Made by a program: the position numbers and the translations under genes. The notes below the pieces were generated by a model. It was given only the letters and a program-made list of their open reading frames with translations, was not told the origin of the DNA and did not search any database. Below, in pieces: positions 1 through 13,150 of a DNA stretch of 64,000 nt. Every line of letters starts with the position of its first letter. Position 1 is the stretch's first letter. Source of the stretch: Ifrita kowaldi (Eukaryota; Chordata; Aves; Passeriformes; Cinclosomatidae); the NCBI GenBank assembly GCA_013398055.1, contig VZRS01014850.1, forward strand, positions 186,001 to 250,000. The letters are read 5' to 3'.

Positions 1-3000
1 TATCACCTCTTGAAAATAAATTTGCCCCTCTGATATTTTTAACTGATTTTTACAGGATTTCCTCTGAATGCCTTTGCTCACATATCACATATGTTTTAGT
101 TTTTAAAAAAATATTATTCATGGCAATCATTATTAAAATCAGCAATTATCACTTCTTGTTAATTTCAAATCCACAAACTGATTAAGCTAAAACAAAATTT
201 CCAAACTCATCATACATGTGTTTTAAATTTAATTCTTACTTTAATTAAATTAATTTCACTTCCTGTGTCCATTGACTCAAACACCTCCTCAAGATCCTGT
301 GTTTCACACAAATGTGCACAAAATCTGTATGTACTAGTTTTTGCCTTACATTCCTGTATATGTACTACAGGAATACTGAGCATGTTTTGAGAAGTATCAC
401 TACTACATTTGTTAAGGATATTTACAACAGTGCAGATAAAGGGTTCACCCTACAGTTGTTCTGAGAACCCTGTGAAGTTGCATTCAATTGTTATGAGAAC
501 TTTTCCAGCCTAAGGGAAGACCCAGGCCAAGAAAGGTAACTCCTGATCTACACGGCTTCAAAGTCTTCCGTTGCAAGGGAAATCAGTAATCTACTCCCAT
601 AATGTCGACAGCCTGTTTCTCACAGGCAATTTATTAGGCATAAGCAAAACAATCCAAACTTTGCATATCCTGATTGACAGACTAGTTCTTTCTCCTCATG
701 AAGAAGAATGGAATTTCAGCTTTTATGCATTTAAGTCTCTTGAAGAGACAGTAAACGAAGTGGCAAATAATAAGTCTCTCTCCCTCCTGTCTCTACTATC
801 ATCTCAGCAGACTGAATCTGCCTGCCCAACCTTAACATATCCTCTCAGTATGTTCTGAAACTGATTTCATGCACCATTCAGTGAATCCTAAGGGAAATTT
901 CAAAGTCATTGTGATGGGTTAAAATTTGATTTGATGCATGTTACTGGAACTGCCGATCTGAAAGTAGTCAGATATGGTATCCTAGGTTCATGTGTATATA
1001 TAAACTTGCAACTTTTATAGATTCAATATTCCAAGTTAGACAACAATATATTTATAGCCTATAAAGTTGCTGCAAAAGTTAATTATAAATTGTGTTTAGA
1101 AAAGATGCTCAGAGTAAATTAAATAATAATTTTCAGATAACCTACTCCCATTTTTAGACTTAGATCCCATTTTAAGGGCTGCGCTTCAGATTAGTAAGAT
1201 ATAGTTAAAACACTTGTACATAAAAAAATATTTCCAAAATAACAGAAAAAACAACAGTCTAGAAAACATTTTAAGTTCTCCCAAAAAAAATGATACATTA
1301 CGGTTTAAGAAGATATGCCAAATTACCTATTCCAATCATACCTGTCCTGATATGTGATATCACACTCACAGCAATGACCATTTGTATGGACACATATGAA
1401 TAATGACTGGGCATCAATAGCATCTCAACTTTTCTGACACATTTTCTTAAACACAGTTCTTCTTGCAGCAATAGTTACTTTTTAAAAATCTATGAAAAAT
1501 GCCTTTTTTTTTTAAGAGGAGAGCATATGCTAGAAATGACCTGTGCAAAAATAAAGCAGAAACAAAAATCTAGTGGATCATAGAGCAGTATTAGCATGTG
1601 TACTTCAAATGAGATACCTGAGAATTTAAAAATCCTCATAGACTTGCAACAAATTTTCTCATTTAGTGTTCGACACTTAACACTTTACACTTATATCCAC
1701 TGTAAATTCAACAGAGAATAAGTGCCTTTGTTCAGAATATGGAGAATAAGATGACTCTCCAAAACAACACTGACATTGTCACTAAAAACTACTGTCTTCG
1801 AGTTTTAGATGTTTTCTATTAAAATAGAAAAATAATTCTTGCTACGCTAGTGTGTTTTTAATAAGAACTGTTTCAGAATTGGACTGTGCCAGTTTTTAAG
1901 AATAACAGCAGAAAGCATATCAGGTACTGATGCAACATTGATGGGATGTTAAATTTAGTCTCAGCATTCTTTTGTGGCATCTCAGTGCTTAATTTTCCAA
2001 AGTTAGTATTTTTAGATGCACAAAGCTGAACTTCAAGTCTTCCAAAACTGCTGTGCTGAGTCTTTGCAATGGTGGTGAGAAAGGTATTTAAGAGGTACAA
2101 AAGAGGAAAAAATTGCAGAAGAGAGGGGGGAAAGGCACATAAAAAAATATAGTTATTGAAAAAACCTGGGAAGTTATTTAGGTTGAATGAAATTTCCCAT
2201 TTCATTATTAACATGACCTATCCTGTTTCTTCCTGAGAAGGAGCATGCTCATTTTTGCCAAATGTAATGCACCATTTCCAAAACACCTCTCTCGCTTTGC
2301 TGATAACATCACGTTAACACCACCTTATGCATATCACCAAGTTTCTGAAAAGCTTCAATTTGATACTTCTGTGCATGCTGTCAGCTTCTGTGCATTTCAC
2401 CAACTCCTCTGGGACATACTTCTGTGCATTAGAAATTATCTACACCAAAAATACATATTTTAAAATATATTTTAACAATTTTTATTGTAGATTCTGGAAA
2501 TGCTGACTATTATAGCAACTGATCAGATAAGACAAAGTAAAGAAAGATGTGACTACTTTCTACAGTCACTGTAAATGTATTCATTAAACTTTAAAGCCCT
2601 AAGATGAGTATGCCATTGATCTTGCATCACAGGCATATATGTGATTGCACAGATACCACTGTCTTCAAAATATGATTATATTTAGTTAGTAAGGGAGAAA
2701 ATGTTCAAGAAAAAGTCTTTATTTTCCTTGTTTCCTTTCTTGTGTTTCTTCAGTTATATATCAGTGTGGTTTAGTTTATTTCAAAAAAATTATTCATAAC
2801 ATTGCACTTCTTCATTTGAGTTTTGGGTTATTTATAAATTTAGTAGCTTATTTTTCAGTTTTGGAATGATGTAGACAGAAACAAGTACTACAAAGAGATT
2901 ATTCTGCTGAAGAGAACACTGAGTGCTCCTCTGATGTACCAGAATCTGTAATGAGTGGCAACAAAAACTTCACAGAATAGTGAGGAAGAAACATCATGAG

Positions 3001-3824
3001 GCCAGATCAAGCTACAGATCTCCAAAACTGGGATGCACTCGCAGCTGTGAGCACCCTGAGCAAGGCTTCTAAATAGCCCAACTAAGGTGGAATTCATCAG
3101 GTGGATAAAACTCTTAAAACCAGAATACTTTTCCCCATGGAAATGCTTAAAAAATACTTATCATTTCAAGCCATCTGTTCCTCTCATAAGACAAAATTAT
3201 TACTTTTCAATAATAGCTTCAAAAAACATCTCTCTTCAGGTAAAAAAAAAAGAAAGAATATATAAAAACGACACTTCATGGAAAGAAAACCATGAGGTTG
3301 ACACCCAATGACTTCAGTGTTTCTCTGCAAATCAATTTATCATTTATATGTGTACACAACCTCACAAGACATTGTTATATTCAAAATCAGTATTTCGGCA
3401 GCTCCTCTGATTTATTTCCATTTAAAAATTGTTAATAAATCTTTGCTTTTTCTTCTAGCTGCTTTTCCAGCTGCACAGAATCTCAGATGCATTTAGAATA
3501 GTCTGTGCTTTTTTCTTTCCCTCTCCCCACCCTTTCATTTCATCTCTTCTTATTCTCATCTTTTATTTCTCCCCAGTCCTACTTCTCCTTTTGTTTCTCT
3601 ACCTCACTCCTCATGTCCACTGATCCTGTTAGTTCTTCTTGTCTCTTCTTACATACATTCAGACATACTATTTATGCAATAGCTCTAGAGACTGAAATGA
3701 GCATCAGCTGGCTCTCATTACATCTGGAACTAACTCACTTGGCTTCATCACTGGGTGAGGTGAGGGGAGGGGAGGAGGGTTCATGGCTACCTTGTAGCTT
3801 GGCACAACTTAGTGCGCCAACCCA

Positions 3825-4606
3825 TTAGCATTTGCAGGCATGCACTCTTACTGCTTCCTGCCTGAATTCTGGGAAAGATGTTTCTGTTCCCAAATGCACA
3901 TCTCCTCCTGTATGGCAAGGTGGGAGCCACAAACATGTTTTTCATGTTCTAGTAAGTATGCTAGTCTGAACAACAGAGAGATCATGACAGTGAGCACCTT
4001 ATTTTTCATCCAAGAATTTCTTTCAGATATTTTGTTCAAATTTAGATCTTAATCCAAACAGCAATACACCCTGTAGAAGATACTACCAGAGTATAACTTG
4101 CTGTCAGAATAGGAGGAGTGTATACCATTGAATACAGAAATATTAACCAGATTGTCTTCTATTGCTACTGACTTTTCAGTTTGTTCCAAGAAAAGGAAAA
4201 ATTTGTTTCCAAAACACTGATCACAAATATAAATTTTAGCCAATATAAATTGATACTAGAAACTATTCAGACTTTTCACTGATGTATCAAATACATAAAA
4301 ATATTTGTGATTATGTCTCTCCACGTATATCCTGTAGAAGCCATCTGCTATGGACCCAGTCACCATGGGTCACCATGCTTCTTAAACCTCTATAAGGCAA
4401 AGATTCTAGAAATCACTTCTTAGATCACTCTTTTCAGATTTTCCTGTATAGATTTTTGACAAGACCTGGAACAGCACTCAGCTGTCTACGGTGTCAAGTC
4501 CTGTCATCTCTGGAACACTTCCTCAGCTGAAATATGAGCTTTCCCACTAAGACTGCGCAGTTTCACAGTTTATCTTCTCAGTCCTGCACAGAACTTGCCA
4601 ATGCAT
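3825..4606 (+). repeat. Left copy of a 782-bp near-identical direct duplication
   Basis: The block starts ttagcatttgcaggcatgc and ends gaacttgccaatgcat. It recurs at 4608-5389 with a constant offset of 783. By eye I find only three differences, at 4286 (a versus t), 4425 (t versus a) and 4554 (t versus c), with no indels. It ends exactly at the only ambiguous base in the window. The identical small open frames in both copies have no coding support. Confidence 0.97.
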
Positions 4607-4607
4607 N
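4607..4607. other. Single N: assembly join or minimal gap
   Basis: This is the only N in the window and lies exactly between the two copies of the duplicated block. That suggests a scaffold join rather than one uncertain base call. Confidence 0.9.
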
Positions 4608-5389
4608 TTAGCATTTGCAGGCATGCACTCTTACTGCTTCCTGCCTGAATTCTGGGAAAGATGTTTCTGTTCCCAAATGCACATCTCCTCCTGTATGGCA
4701 AGGTGGGAGCCACAAACATGTTTTTCATGTTCTAGTAAGTATGCTAGTCTGAACAACAGAGAGATCATGACAGTGAGCACCTTATTTTTCATCCAAGAAT
4801 TTCTTTCAGATATTTTGTTCAAATTTAGATCTTAATCCAAACAGCAATACACCCTGTAGAAGATACTACCAGAGTATAACTTGCTGTCAGAATAGGAGGA
4901 GTGTATACCATTGAATACAGAAATATTAACCAGATTGTCTTCTATTGCTACTGACTTTTCAGTTTGTTCCAAGAAAAGGAAAAATTTGTTTCCAAAACAC
5001 TGATCACAAATATAAATTTTAGCCAATATAAATTGATACTAGAAACTATTCAGACTTTTCACTGATGTTTCAAATACATAAAAATATTTGTGATTATGTC
5101 TCTCCACGTATATCCTGTAGAAGCCATCTGCTATGGACCCAGTCACCATGGGTCACCATGCTTCTTAAACCTCTATAAGGCAAAGATTCTAGAAATCACT
5201 TCTTAGAACACTCTTTTCAGATTTTCCTGTATAGATTTTTGACAAGACCTGGAACAGCACTCAGCTGTCTACGGTGTCAAGTCCTGTCATCTCTGGAACA
5301 CTTCCTCAGCTGAAATATGAGCTTTCCCACTAAGACCGCGCAGTTTCACAGTTTATCTTCTCAGTCCTGCACAGAACTTGCCAATGCAT
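4608..5389 (+). repeat. Right copy of the 782-bp duplication
   Basis: It begins directly after the N at 4607 and matches 3825-4606 except at 5069, 5208 and 5337. Unique sequence resumes at 5390. The pattern of a few single-base differences, no indels and a junction at an N is typical of two alleles, or two overlapping contig ends, placed in series. Confidence 0.97.
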
Positions 5390-6221
5390 ATGCAGATGTA
5401 GATTTAAACTTTAAAATGAAGTTTTCACAAAGTTTTACAAAATCAAACTTAGTCTCACTTCCCCCTACTCCAGTTCACTCTTTTTTTGACAATCCCTCAG
5501 AATCTGGATTTATGTTAGTGAGCCATCTCATCAGGCTTCAGATATGGGAAGATATATCTTCTAAAATATAAAAATTCCTACTGAATGTCTGCTGATAAAT
5601 GCCTGATATGGAAAAATGCTTCTTCTTGGTAACACTTTTCTTGAAGAATGGTTGAAGACAAATGACAAAAGGAAAGGGGGTGTGTTGGAATGGGGCACAC
5701 ACACAAGGCTGGGACACAAGCACAATGAGACACATAACACACGGATTTAAGTTTGCAGTCTAAGCTCCAAATGTAGTCTGAATTAGAACACCAAGCAGAA
5801 TCCAGAGCTCTAGAAGCAGAGTCCATGATCTACTGCAGTAACACAGCTCTATCATAAAGCCACCCTAATCAGACAAAAAAATCTGGCAGAACACAAGTAT
5901 CCTGCAACTGATAAATGGTCAACAGCAAATGCACAAGGAAGAAAGCACCAGGCAAGCATACAGCAATACTGTTTTAGCACCCATCAACACAGTATTGCCA
6001 GACCAAAGGCAGTTTATGGTGGTGACACTAGCATAATGAGTCAGAAGAGTTAATTATCCTGGAAGAAAAGGAATATACACTAGCATTAGCTCGCTTGTTA
6101 GCTGAAGAATTCTACTACTTTAATCTGAGGAAACCCTTAATTTGGAATGAAGGGGAGTATTTTTCCATGAGCAAGAAGGAAAATAAAGTCCTGCCATCAT
6201 GTTTTTACACTAGGGTGATGT

Positions 6222-6310
6222 TAAAGAAAATAAAAAACCAAACCAAAACAAACAAACAAAAAAAACCCCAACCAAACAACAAAAGAAAAATCCCAAATCA
6301 AATCACAAAA
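6222..6310 (+). repeat. A-rich/C tract (AACCAAAC type)
   Basis: The sequence is built almost only from A and C in irregular CAAA and CCAAA units, ending near aatcacaaaa. No adjacent transposon body is recognised. Confidence 0.8.
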
Positions 6311-8504
6311 ATTACTACCTTTTTTTTTATAAGAAAAAAGAATTTAAAAAATGTAGATCTCAGATATTAATCCATTATGACTACTAAAGTAAAAACTCTT
6401 GAGTTGTTCAAATCTATGAAAATAATATTGAATACTATGTTTTAAATGTGAAAAAAATGTACATTATTTTTTTTATTGATAGAGATTAAACAACTGCTGT
6501 CAGAGGAAAATAATAGTAGTATTTATGATAACCACACATTTAACCCAAAGATACAAGCACAAAGTTAAAGGATGAAGTTTTGGTACATGTCTATCTTCTC
6601 ACACATATAGAAAGTTTACTTATGAACAACTTAATAATAAAATGTAAATGAAATAAAGACAGGATTTTCCAGGGTGAAATAGGAAATTAATAACCTCTTG
6701 GAAGCTCTATACAAAATTTAGACAATTGAATTAGAATTTGTATTAAATCAAAAAATGGAAAGCTTTTCTACAACACATTTCATTTCAATGATCTTGCTGT
6801 CCACAGACACTCCACCCCCTGCAAACTATAACATATGTTTTAGTACGGACTGCAAGCTCTACACACAGTCGAAGTGTCAGTTTCTTTGCTTTCCTCAAGT
6901 TGATTCCACTCACTTTCCTGGGCTTACACCAAAACATGTAGCTTGTTTCAGCTATTACACAACTCCCATCTAACTGTTTGTTTTCTACTAAGTTCACCCG
7001 AGCCAGTATGTCCCTGAAGTCCTCTTTTTTCCAACTTCACTGGACATCGCCATTTGCATTAGTTTTCTCATCTTTCTGAGAGAGAGATTTCCCTAGGTCC
7101 CCTGTTACTCATCTGGCAGACAGAAGACTGGATATTCTCCACAAACCATATCAGCAGTGAAATTTAAAGTAAAATTCTGCCAAAAATTCAGTCACTACAA
7201 AATCAGCTTGTCTATCCTTAATCTCACTTTCGATCTAATTCTGGGATGGATTAAGAAAACAATTCATGGACAAAAGACCTGATATTAAAGACAATTTTTA
7301 ATAACAGACTAAATTCACTTTCTACTTTGGATACTTTCAACAGCTTTTAATTTTCAGGAGTGTACAAAGCTCCAGCTGTTGTGAAAGCTGCTGATTACGG
7401 AGCATAAACTACTGACAAGAGACTTTCTTTTCTTAACCTTCACAAATGCCTCCATCATAACTTTGCCCTTACGTTCTATATGAATGAGATATAATTGAAT
7501 TTCATGAAGTAAATATAGCTCTAGGTAAACAATAATGGGGTTAAAAGGTGATGTTGAAAAAAGCATGAATGAAAAAGAATGAAACACTCCCACCTTCAGT
7601 ACTAATTCAGCTCTAAGAGATACCTCAGTGACATTTTATTATCAACTATATTCATTGACTTAACCACTGACAGCACTTTTCTTTAAAACGTCTGTAAAAC
7701 CTTAAGATAGATACAAATAATAAACCACGATGACTGACTACTTTCAAACAAAGATATTTCAGTTTGAAGAATGCACAAAAGGTTTATAATACCAATAAAC
7801 ATAAGGGAGGATTATATACTACATTTTCTAAATCCTCATAGGAAATCTAATGAGGAATAAAGCTAATTGTGATTCATTAGAAGACCAATTCCAAATATTT
7901 AGCACATCACTAGCACAAGGTTCACCCAGTACTGGAAATTAGAAATGACAAAAAAGGAATGACATAAAGTTGAAAATAATATCTTTCATTAAAACAGTGG
8001 CACACATAAGTATTCATCAACGGCGTTATATGATAAAAGTGCATGGTAATTTTTTGAACTCTGAATAAATCCATTCAAATTATGCACCCTGTGATGATGG
8101 CAAATTCAAATACAGAGACCTGTAAAGAATGAATGATAATTTTTTAAAATAATTTTAAAAATACGGTGTTAACAAATTTGCAAGCTGTAAAGACAGGTAC
8201 ACAATGTTAAACATCAGAGGACTTCCCAGAGAAGTGAAAAAGCTGTATTTATTCAGCTTTGTGTGGGGAACACTTGGCAGACAATACACATGAATTTAAG
8301 CATGAACTGGTTTCTATCATGAAATGATGAGCAATATGGTTAATAGAACAGTACAGAACATCATGTACTCTAACCAGGCTTTGGTTCAGTCGCTCAGAGC
8401 ACTGCTGAACCCCAGGCAGGGAGGTGTGGGTAGCATGAGTGAACTGCAAGTATCTTACCCTGCCTTCAGGCTCAAAGGGTCAACATTCCACAGACTAAAG
8501 GTCA

Positions 8505-8880
8505 GCTTACTACAAGTGGTTTCAATACTGTTTAACATTTTCATTAGGGACTTGGATGACAGGACAAATTGGACCCTCAGAAATCTTGCAGCTGTCACCA
8601 AATTCACAGGATCAAGAAGTAGACTTCTACAAGATTGCCCTTCAGAGGGAACTTTATAAACAGAAGGAATGGGCTGACAAACTGAAATTCTGCCAAGACA
8701 AATGAAAAGTCTTGCACTTGGGACAGAGTAAGTCCATGTAAAAATACAGGGATTCATCTGGCTAGAAATCAGCTTTGCAGACAAGGATTCAGGTAGACCA
8801 CAACTGGAACATGAATAAAGGAGCTTGACCAAATGCCTGCAAGAATTCCCCTCTGACACATTTTGTGATTCAATGATCCC
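8505..8880 (+). mobile_element. Decayed CR1 LINE fragment (reverse-transcriptase region with 3' end signature)
   Basis: One plus frame gives LFNIFIRDLDDRTNWTLRNLAAVTKF, which lines up with the CR1 reverse transcriptase segment VLFNIFINDLDDGTE-CTLSKFADDTKL as I know it. The catalytic FADD has decayed to LAAV, so the copy is dead. The following bases (aaaagtcttgcacttggga, then an ADKD remnant) track the downstream CR1 consensus through several stops and shifts. Near 8858-8876 the sequence ttttgtgattcaatgatcc resembles the octamer-like CR1 3' end, so the region between is internally deleted. Edges are approximate. Confidence 0.7.
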
Positions 8881-8954
8881 AGCTATGAAGTAGTCAGTGA
8901 AAAATCTGAATTAATAATGCTAGTGGTTAGGGTTGCAAAACGCAAAGGTGATCC

Positions 8955-9050
8955 AGTCCATGCAGCCCAGATGGATTTCTGAAAAGCTCTTAACAGTATC
9001 CCTCAAGTGTTCATCAAGAGCCTTGAAGGGAGAGCTACATGTTTTACAAA
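8955..9050 (+). mobile_element. Possible second, very old CR1 fragment
   Basis: The stretch tggatttctgaaaagctctt, followed by cagtatccctcaagtgttcatcaag, resembles the CR1 segment coding for the DFSKAFDTVSH motif. In an intact element this motif lies upstream of the LFNIF motif, yet here it lies downstream of the preceding CR1 tail, so it would be a separate insertion or a rearranged piece. The match is short and degenerate. Confidence 0.3.
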
Positions 9051-12000
9051 CCCTGCCAGCATGACTTCATGTCTCACTGTGAGTCTAGGGAGCAGTAATA
9101 CTGACGTCAGATGGTAGATGTCTGTTTGGCAAGTGAGCCAAAGAAAAGTTAAACTGTCCAAGTGTCCAACAGGCCTACATGATTCAACATTCCCAACATG
9201 ATACTGTTCTTTATCCGGATACCATTTCATTTGTTCGAAGTACAGCTCCAGTTTACTCCAATTTCATCTAGGACTACTCAGAACTTCTGGGGTTGCATCC
9301 TTTTCCTGAACATGAGGAATACGCAATCGTGTCCAGCTAAACAATTCATCTAAATTGAATAAACTATTAGTCTGATGCATTGCACTAGTTAGGAGCTTTG
9401 ATTCAAAAGCAATGGCAATTTTCCCACTTAAAAACACACATTTGTTTACCATTGGTTTTCTCTTTTTTCTTATTGTAATTATCTGTCTTGTTCACTAAAC
9501 ACCTTTCAGCACCAATAATAAAAGACACAGAAGTTTTAACAGAAAAAAGCAATTTTTGCACTATACTGATGATTCATTCTCCATTCTCTTTATCAAATGA
9601 AACAGAACACCAAGGCATATGTGCAAAGATAATTAAAATTTCATAATGCAGTAACAAAAAGTCAAGTAAAGTTGAGGCAAACTTCTTTAAACACCTTAAT
9701 TGAATGACTTTAATTATAAATTACATTAAAAAGAGGATATCAATAAAAATCCCATCTAGCACTAGTGAAAGCCCAGCTACATGGATTTAAATCTCCAGAG
9801 TATATGAATCTCCGAAATGATCTAAGAAACTGGAGGCCTAAGGGCTGCCACAGCCTCTTGTCTTTCTACAAGCATCATCAACTGTTTCTGCCAGGGACTC
9901 CCCAGTTACTTGGTGTCAGCCAAGAGAAATGACAAAGGATCGCGTCTTTCAGGTTCAGGTTCTGAGGGAGCAGTTGTCAATTATAAACTCTTCTACATCT
10001 TTTTGCTTAGCAAATTTCTTTCACTCTATCCATCACTGTATCAAACCGCCTACTTGTGTAATTTGTCTCTTCAGCAACTCTTGCCACTGGTGCTACCATC
10101 ATTTACCTACTTTCTAGTTGCTGTCAATGAAATCAATTCAAGTTAATGGTGTCTCACCGAATAACACATGACCTCAGAAAAACTTACTAGTCAAATGTTC
10201 AAACTGGGTCCACTGTGGAGTATAAAGATATCCAAAATGTCTTGTTTAGTTAGAAGTCATCTTTCCTGCTGGAGATTGCTGTGAATAGGTCATGTAAACT
10301 ATATGTTGAAGCCAACTTTTTTTCATCTAAAGTAGTTAGTATAAAGCTAACTCAGCTATTTTTAATTAACTTGCAGCATAAATATTCAGTGCTTGACTTA
10401 TACATTATCCAAAACACAATGAGTTTTTGCAGTTCCTTGTTTCTATGGGATCTCTTAAATCATACGGAAGCAGAGGACATAATACCTCAAATATTTTCAA
10501 ATGCCCTCTCTCTATGAGCCAGAAAAATTTGCTTCAAATACAAGAATTCCACCATTGTAGAAGTTTGGTATATTCCAAAGCACCAATATTGCTTCTGATC
10601 TGAGACAATGCTTCCTATCCTGTTTTTCAGTTTATCAACTAAATAGTTAAAATGAATCTCAAAACATCTGCAAATTTAAACTACTTTTTTGCAATGAACT
10701 CATAATGATGAACAAATTAAAAAATCCTAACACTATATTATGCAAAAATATAGGCACAGAAGAAAAATTTGTTATGAGCTATACTTTTACTTTATATTGC
10801 AAAGTATATGTATGGCAATAACTTAATAAAAATAGTATTTGGGTAACAACATCCAGTAATGTGCATTAGGAATAAAACCTAATTAAAAAGACCTCTAGTC
10901 CATTACTCCTTATAATGTTTTCTTTTTCTCTTGAAAAGAAATTTCACAGGAAATGAAGTTGGGTGTTAAACACAGCTTTCCTTTCCAGAGAACATGGAAG
11001 TGTTAATTCACTGAAGCAACAGTGATAATTGGTTTTGACCTTATTTATTGTAGAATATGTTGCTGAATTTGTCTAAACAAAACCAGAAGTTTATGCAAAA
11101 ATCAATTTCTGTATGCTTGTTGTATTTGCACATGACTAGTTCAAGTAAAACCATTTTATCTAAATGCTAGGAGTTAGCATAAATATTTTCAAGTAATTTT
11201 ACTAGTATAGATCCAAAATTAATGCTCCTGTTTATTGCAAATACAGATGATGAACACCAATACTGCACACTTGCTGTTGCCTAAAATGAAACATTTAAAA
11301 TGCTTCAATCTATGAAGTATTTCTGGAACTAATCAATAATGAAATGGGAATTTTAAGAGGAGGGTTGACAGCCCTGGTAATTCACAGTTTTATGCATGAA
11401 GCTCTCAGTTTATAAATGTAATAATTTGCCAATTTTATTTACTGTGTACCTTCATTTCACTTTCAAATTTCAAGGCTTTTTTCCCAGAATGGTAATAGAA
11501 TTTCTAAACATTCAAGATCTCTGGACCTGTCCTGAATTTTATAATAACCCAATTTTGTAAAAACCATCTCCTCATCCAGTTCTGTCAGGAGAATGAGAGG
11601 ACAGTATTCTAAAATAGTAATTCAACTGCGAATGTGGTTAAAAAGCCTAAAGCATAGCAGAACTACCATATTTCTGCATAAAAAGAAGGAGTCCATGCAG
11701 CTCTTACTCAATAGCTCCCTGAAATCCTCAGAGTCGAGTTATGAAGCAGCTCCTCACAAAAATCTTAACATAGAAATAAGCATAAATGAAAGCAGCTTTT
11801 GTATGAAAGAGATGCTGAAAAATCCATCAACTGGCTGAAGTGTGTATTTACATTTAGAGGGGAAAAAGAAAGCAAGCAGAACTCAAGGTAGGCTGTGTTA
11901 CCTGGCTGTACAGAGCCTTCTAATTTTTGTTATTCACGCAGGAGAGTTTCACTCCTCTTAAGAATAGGTATTTGTGCAAAGGACCAAGATTTCATGTTGA

Positions 12001-12764
12001 GCTCAGTGACATATTCTGAGAACACGGACTGTGGATACTCTGCTCTCAGCTTTGCATATCTGGTCTGTTTCCCCAAGATCAAAGCAGGCAATGGGCTATG
12101 CATCTAAGAAGATCAGCACAAAGGTTAAAGGACAACCTAAAGACAGATTGGATTAAGCTGTGACTCTTAGCACTTCAGTCCTGTATAATATAGTCCTACT
12201 CACAGTATTTCCTACCCTTTCACAGACACTGGATCTTGGAATCTGTTGGCAGGTCTCTTATGAAGAAAAGTTACCAGCAGAGTTGCACCTGGACCTCCAC
12301 TGAAACTCACATTGCTCAACATCATCCAGGAGAAGTGGAAAGAATATAAAGCGATAAATTTTTCTGGGATAGGATTTCCGGAGAATAGCTAATCAGGTAG
12401 TTTAGGTGGCAAACATAAAAGCTGATTTGCTTAAAGACCTTACTTATGATACTGGCATGCCAAATTCAATATACTTAATTCAGTACTGGAAGTATTGCAT
12501 GAAGAAAATTTAAAAAGTGCCAAACCTTGTTTACAGAATGACAGGCTCTCAACTGATTAGTATTGCTCAGGTATGAGACCTTTACAGTACACTTTGCAGT
12601 TTTATGAAAACATCTACTCAGTCCTGACAAAATGACAATAAAAGGAATTATTAGGTTAAGACTGGTACTCAGAAAAAAATTCCTATGGCACTGTATAAAT
12701 CCATGTTACATGAGGAACTTGACTGCCTGCTTTCTGTCCCTCCCTCTGTAAAAAAAAAAACTTA

Positions 12765-13150
12765 CCGTAAAACTTGAAAAAGAACAGAGAAACACAACAA
12801 GAATGACCAAAGATGTGGGAGGTGTTCCATACAAGCAGCTATTAAATGACTTGGGGATTTCAGAATGGAAAAGAGATGACTATAAAGACATGTCAGGAAC
12901 ATAAGAAAAAAAAATGCAACAAAACTGTTTCAGAGAAAAGAAATATGGAACAACTGTTCATGGTTTCTTATCATACAAAACTTAATAAACTAAACAGGAG
13001 GTGTGCACAATGAAGAAAAAACGATAGCACTTGTATCCAGGACACATTATATTGTGTCTCTGAAACAGAATTTGTAGATGCTAATTCCACATGGGTCCAA
13101 AAAGTAATCAAACCTACGAGTGAGGCATCCATCAAGAGCCTACTAAAGTG
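12765..13150 (+). mobile_element. Ancient CR1 LINE fragment of an older subfamily
   Basis: Plus-strand sequence follows the C-terminal coding part of CR1: acaagaatgaccaaagatg (consensus-like ATKM), then ggaaaagagatgac (EKRDD), then gaacaactgttcatggtttc followed by ttatcatacaaaac (EQLFTVSSHT). Traces continue to a tccatcaagagcctactaa remnant near 13128-13146. Many substitutions, A-runs and stops interrupt the frame. The EQLF..SSHT variant fits an older sauropsid CR1 group better than the younger copy at 48425-49125. Edges are approximate and the subfamily cannot be named by eye. Confidence 0.6.

Noticed and set aside
3840..5026. Pairs of identical small open frames suggesting a duplicated small gene
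   Set aside because: They repeat only because the DNA block is duplicated around the N; neither copy shows coding features.
8455..8859. 134-codon minus-strand frame
   Set aside because: It is antisense to the decayed plus-strand CR1.
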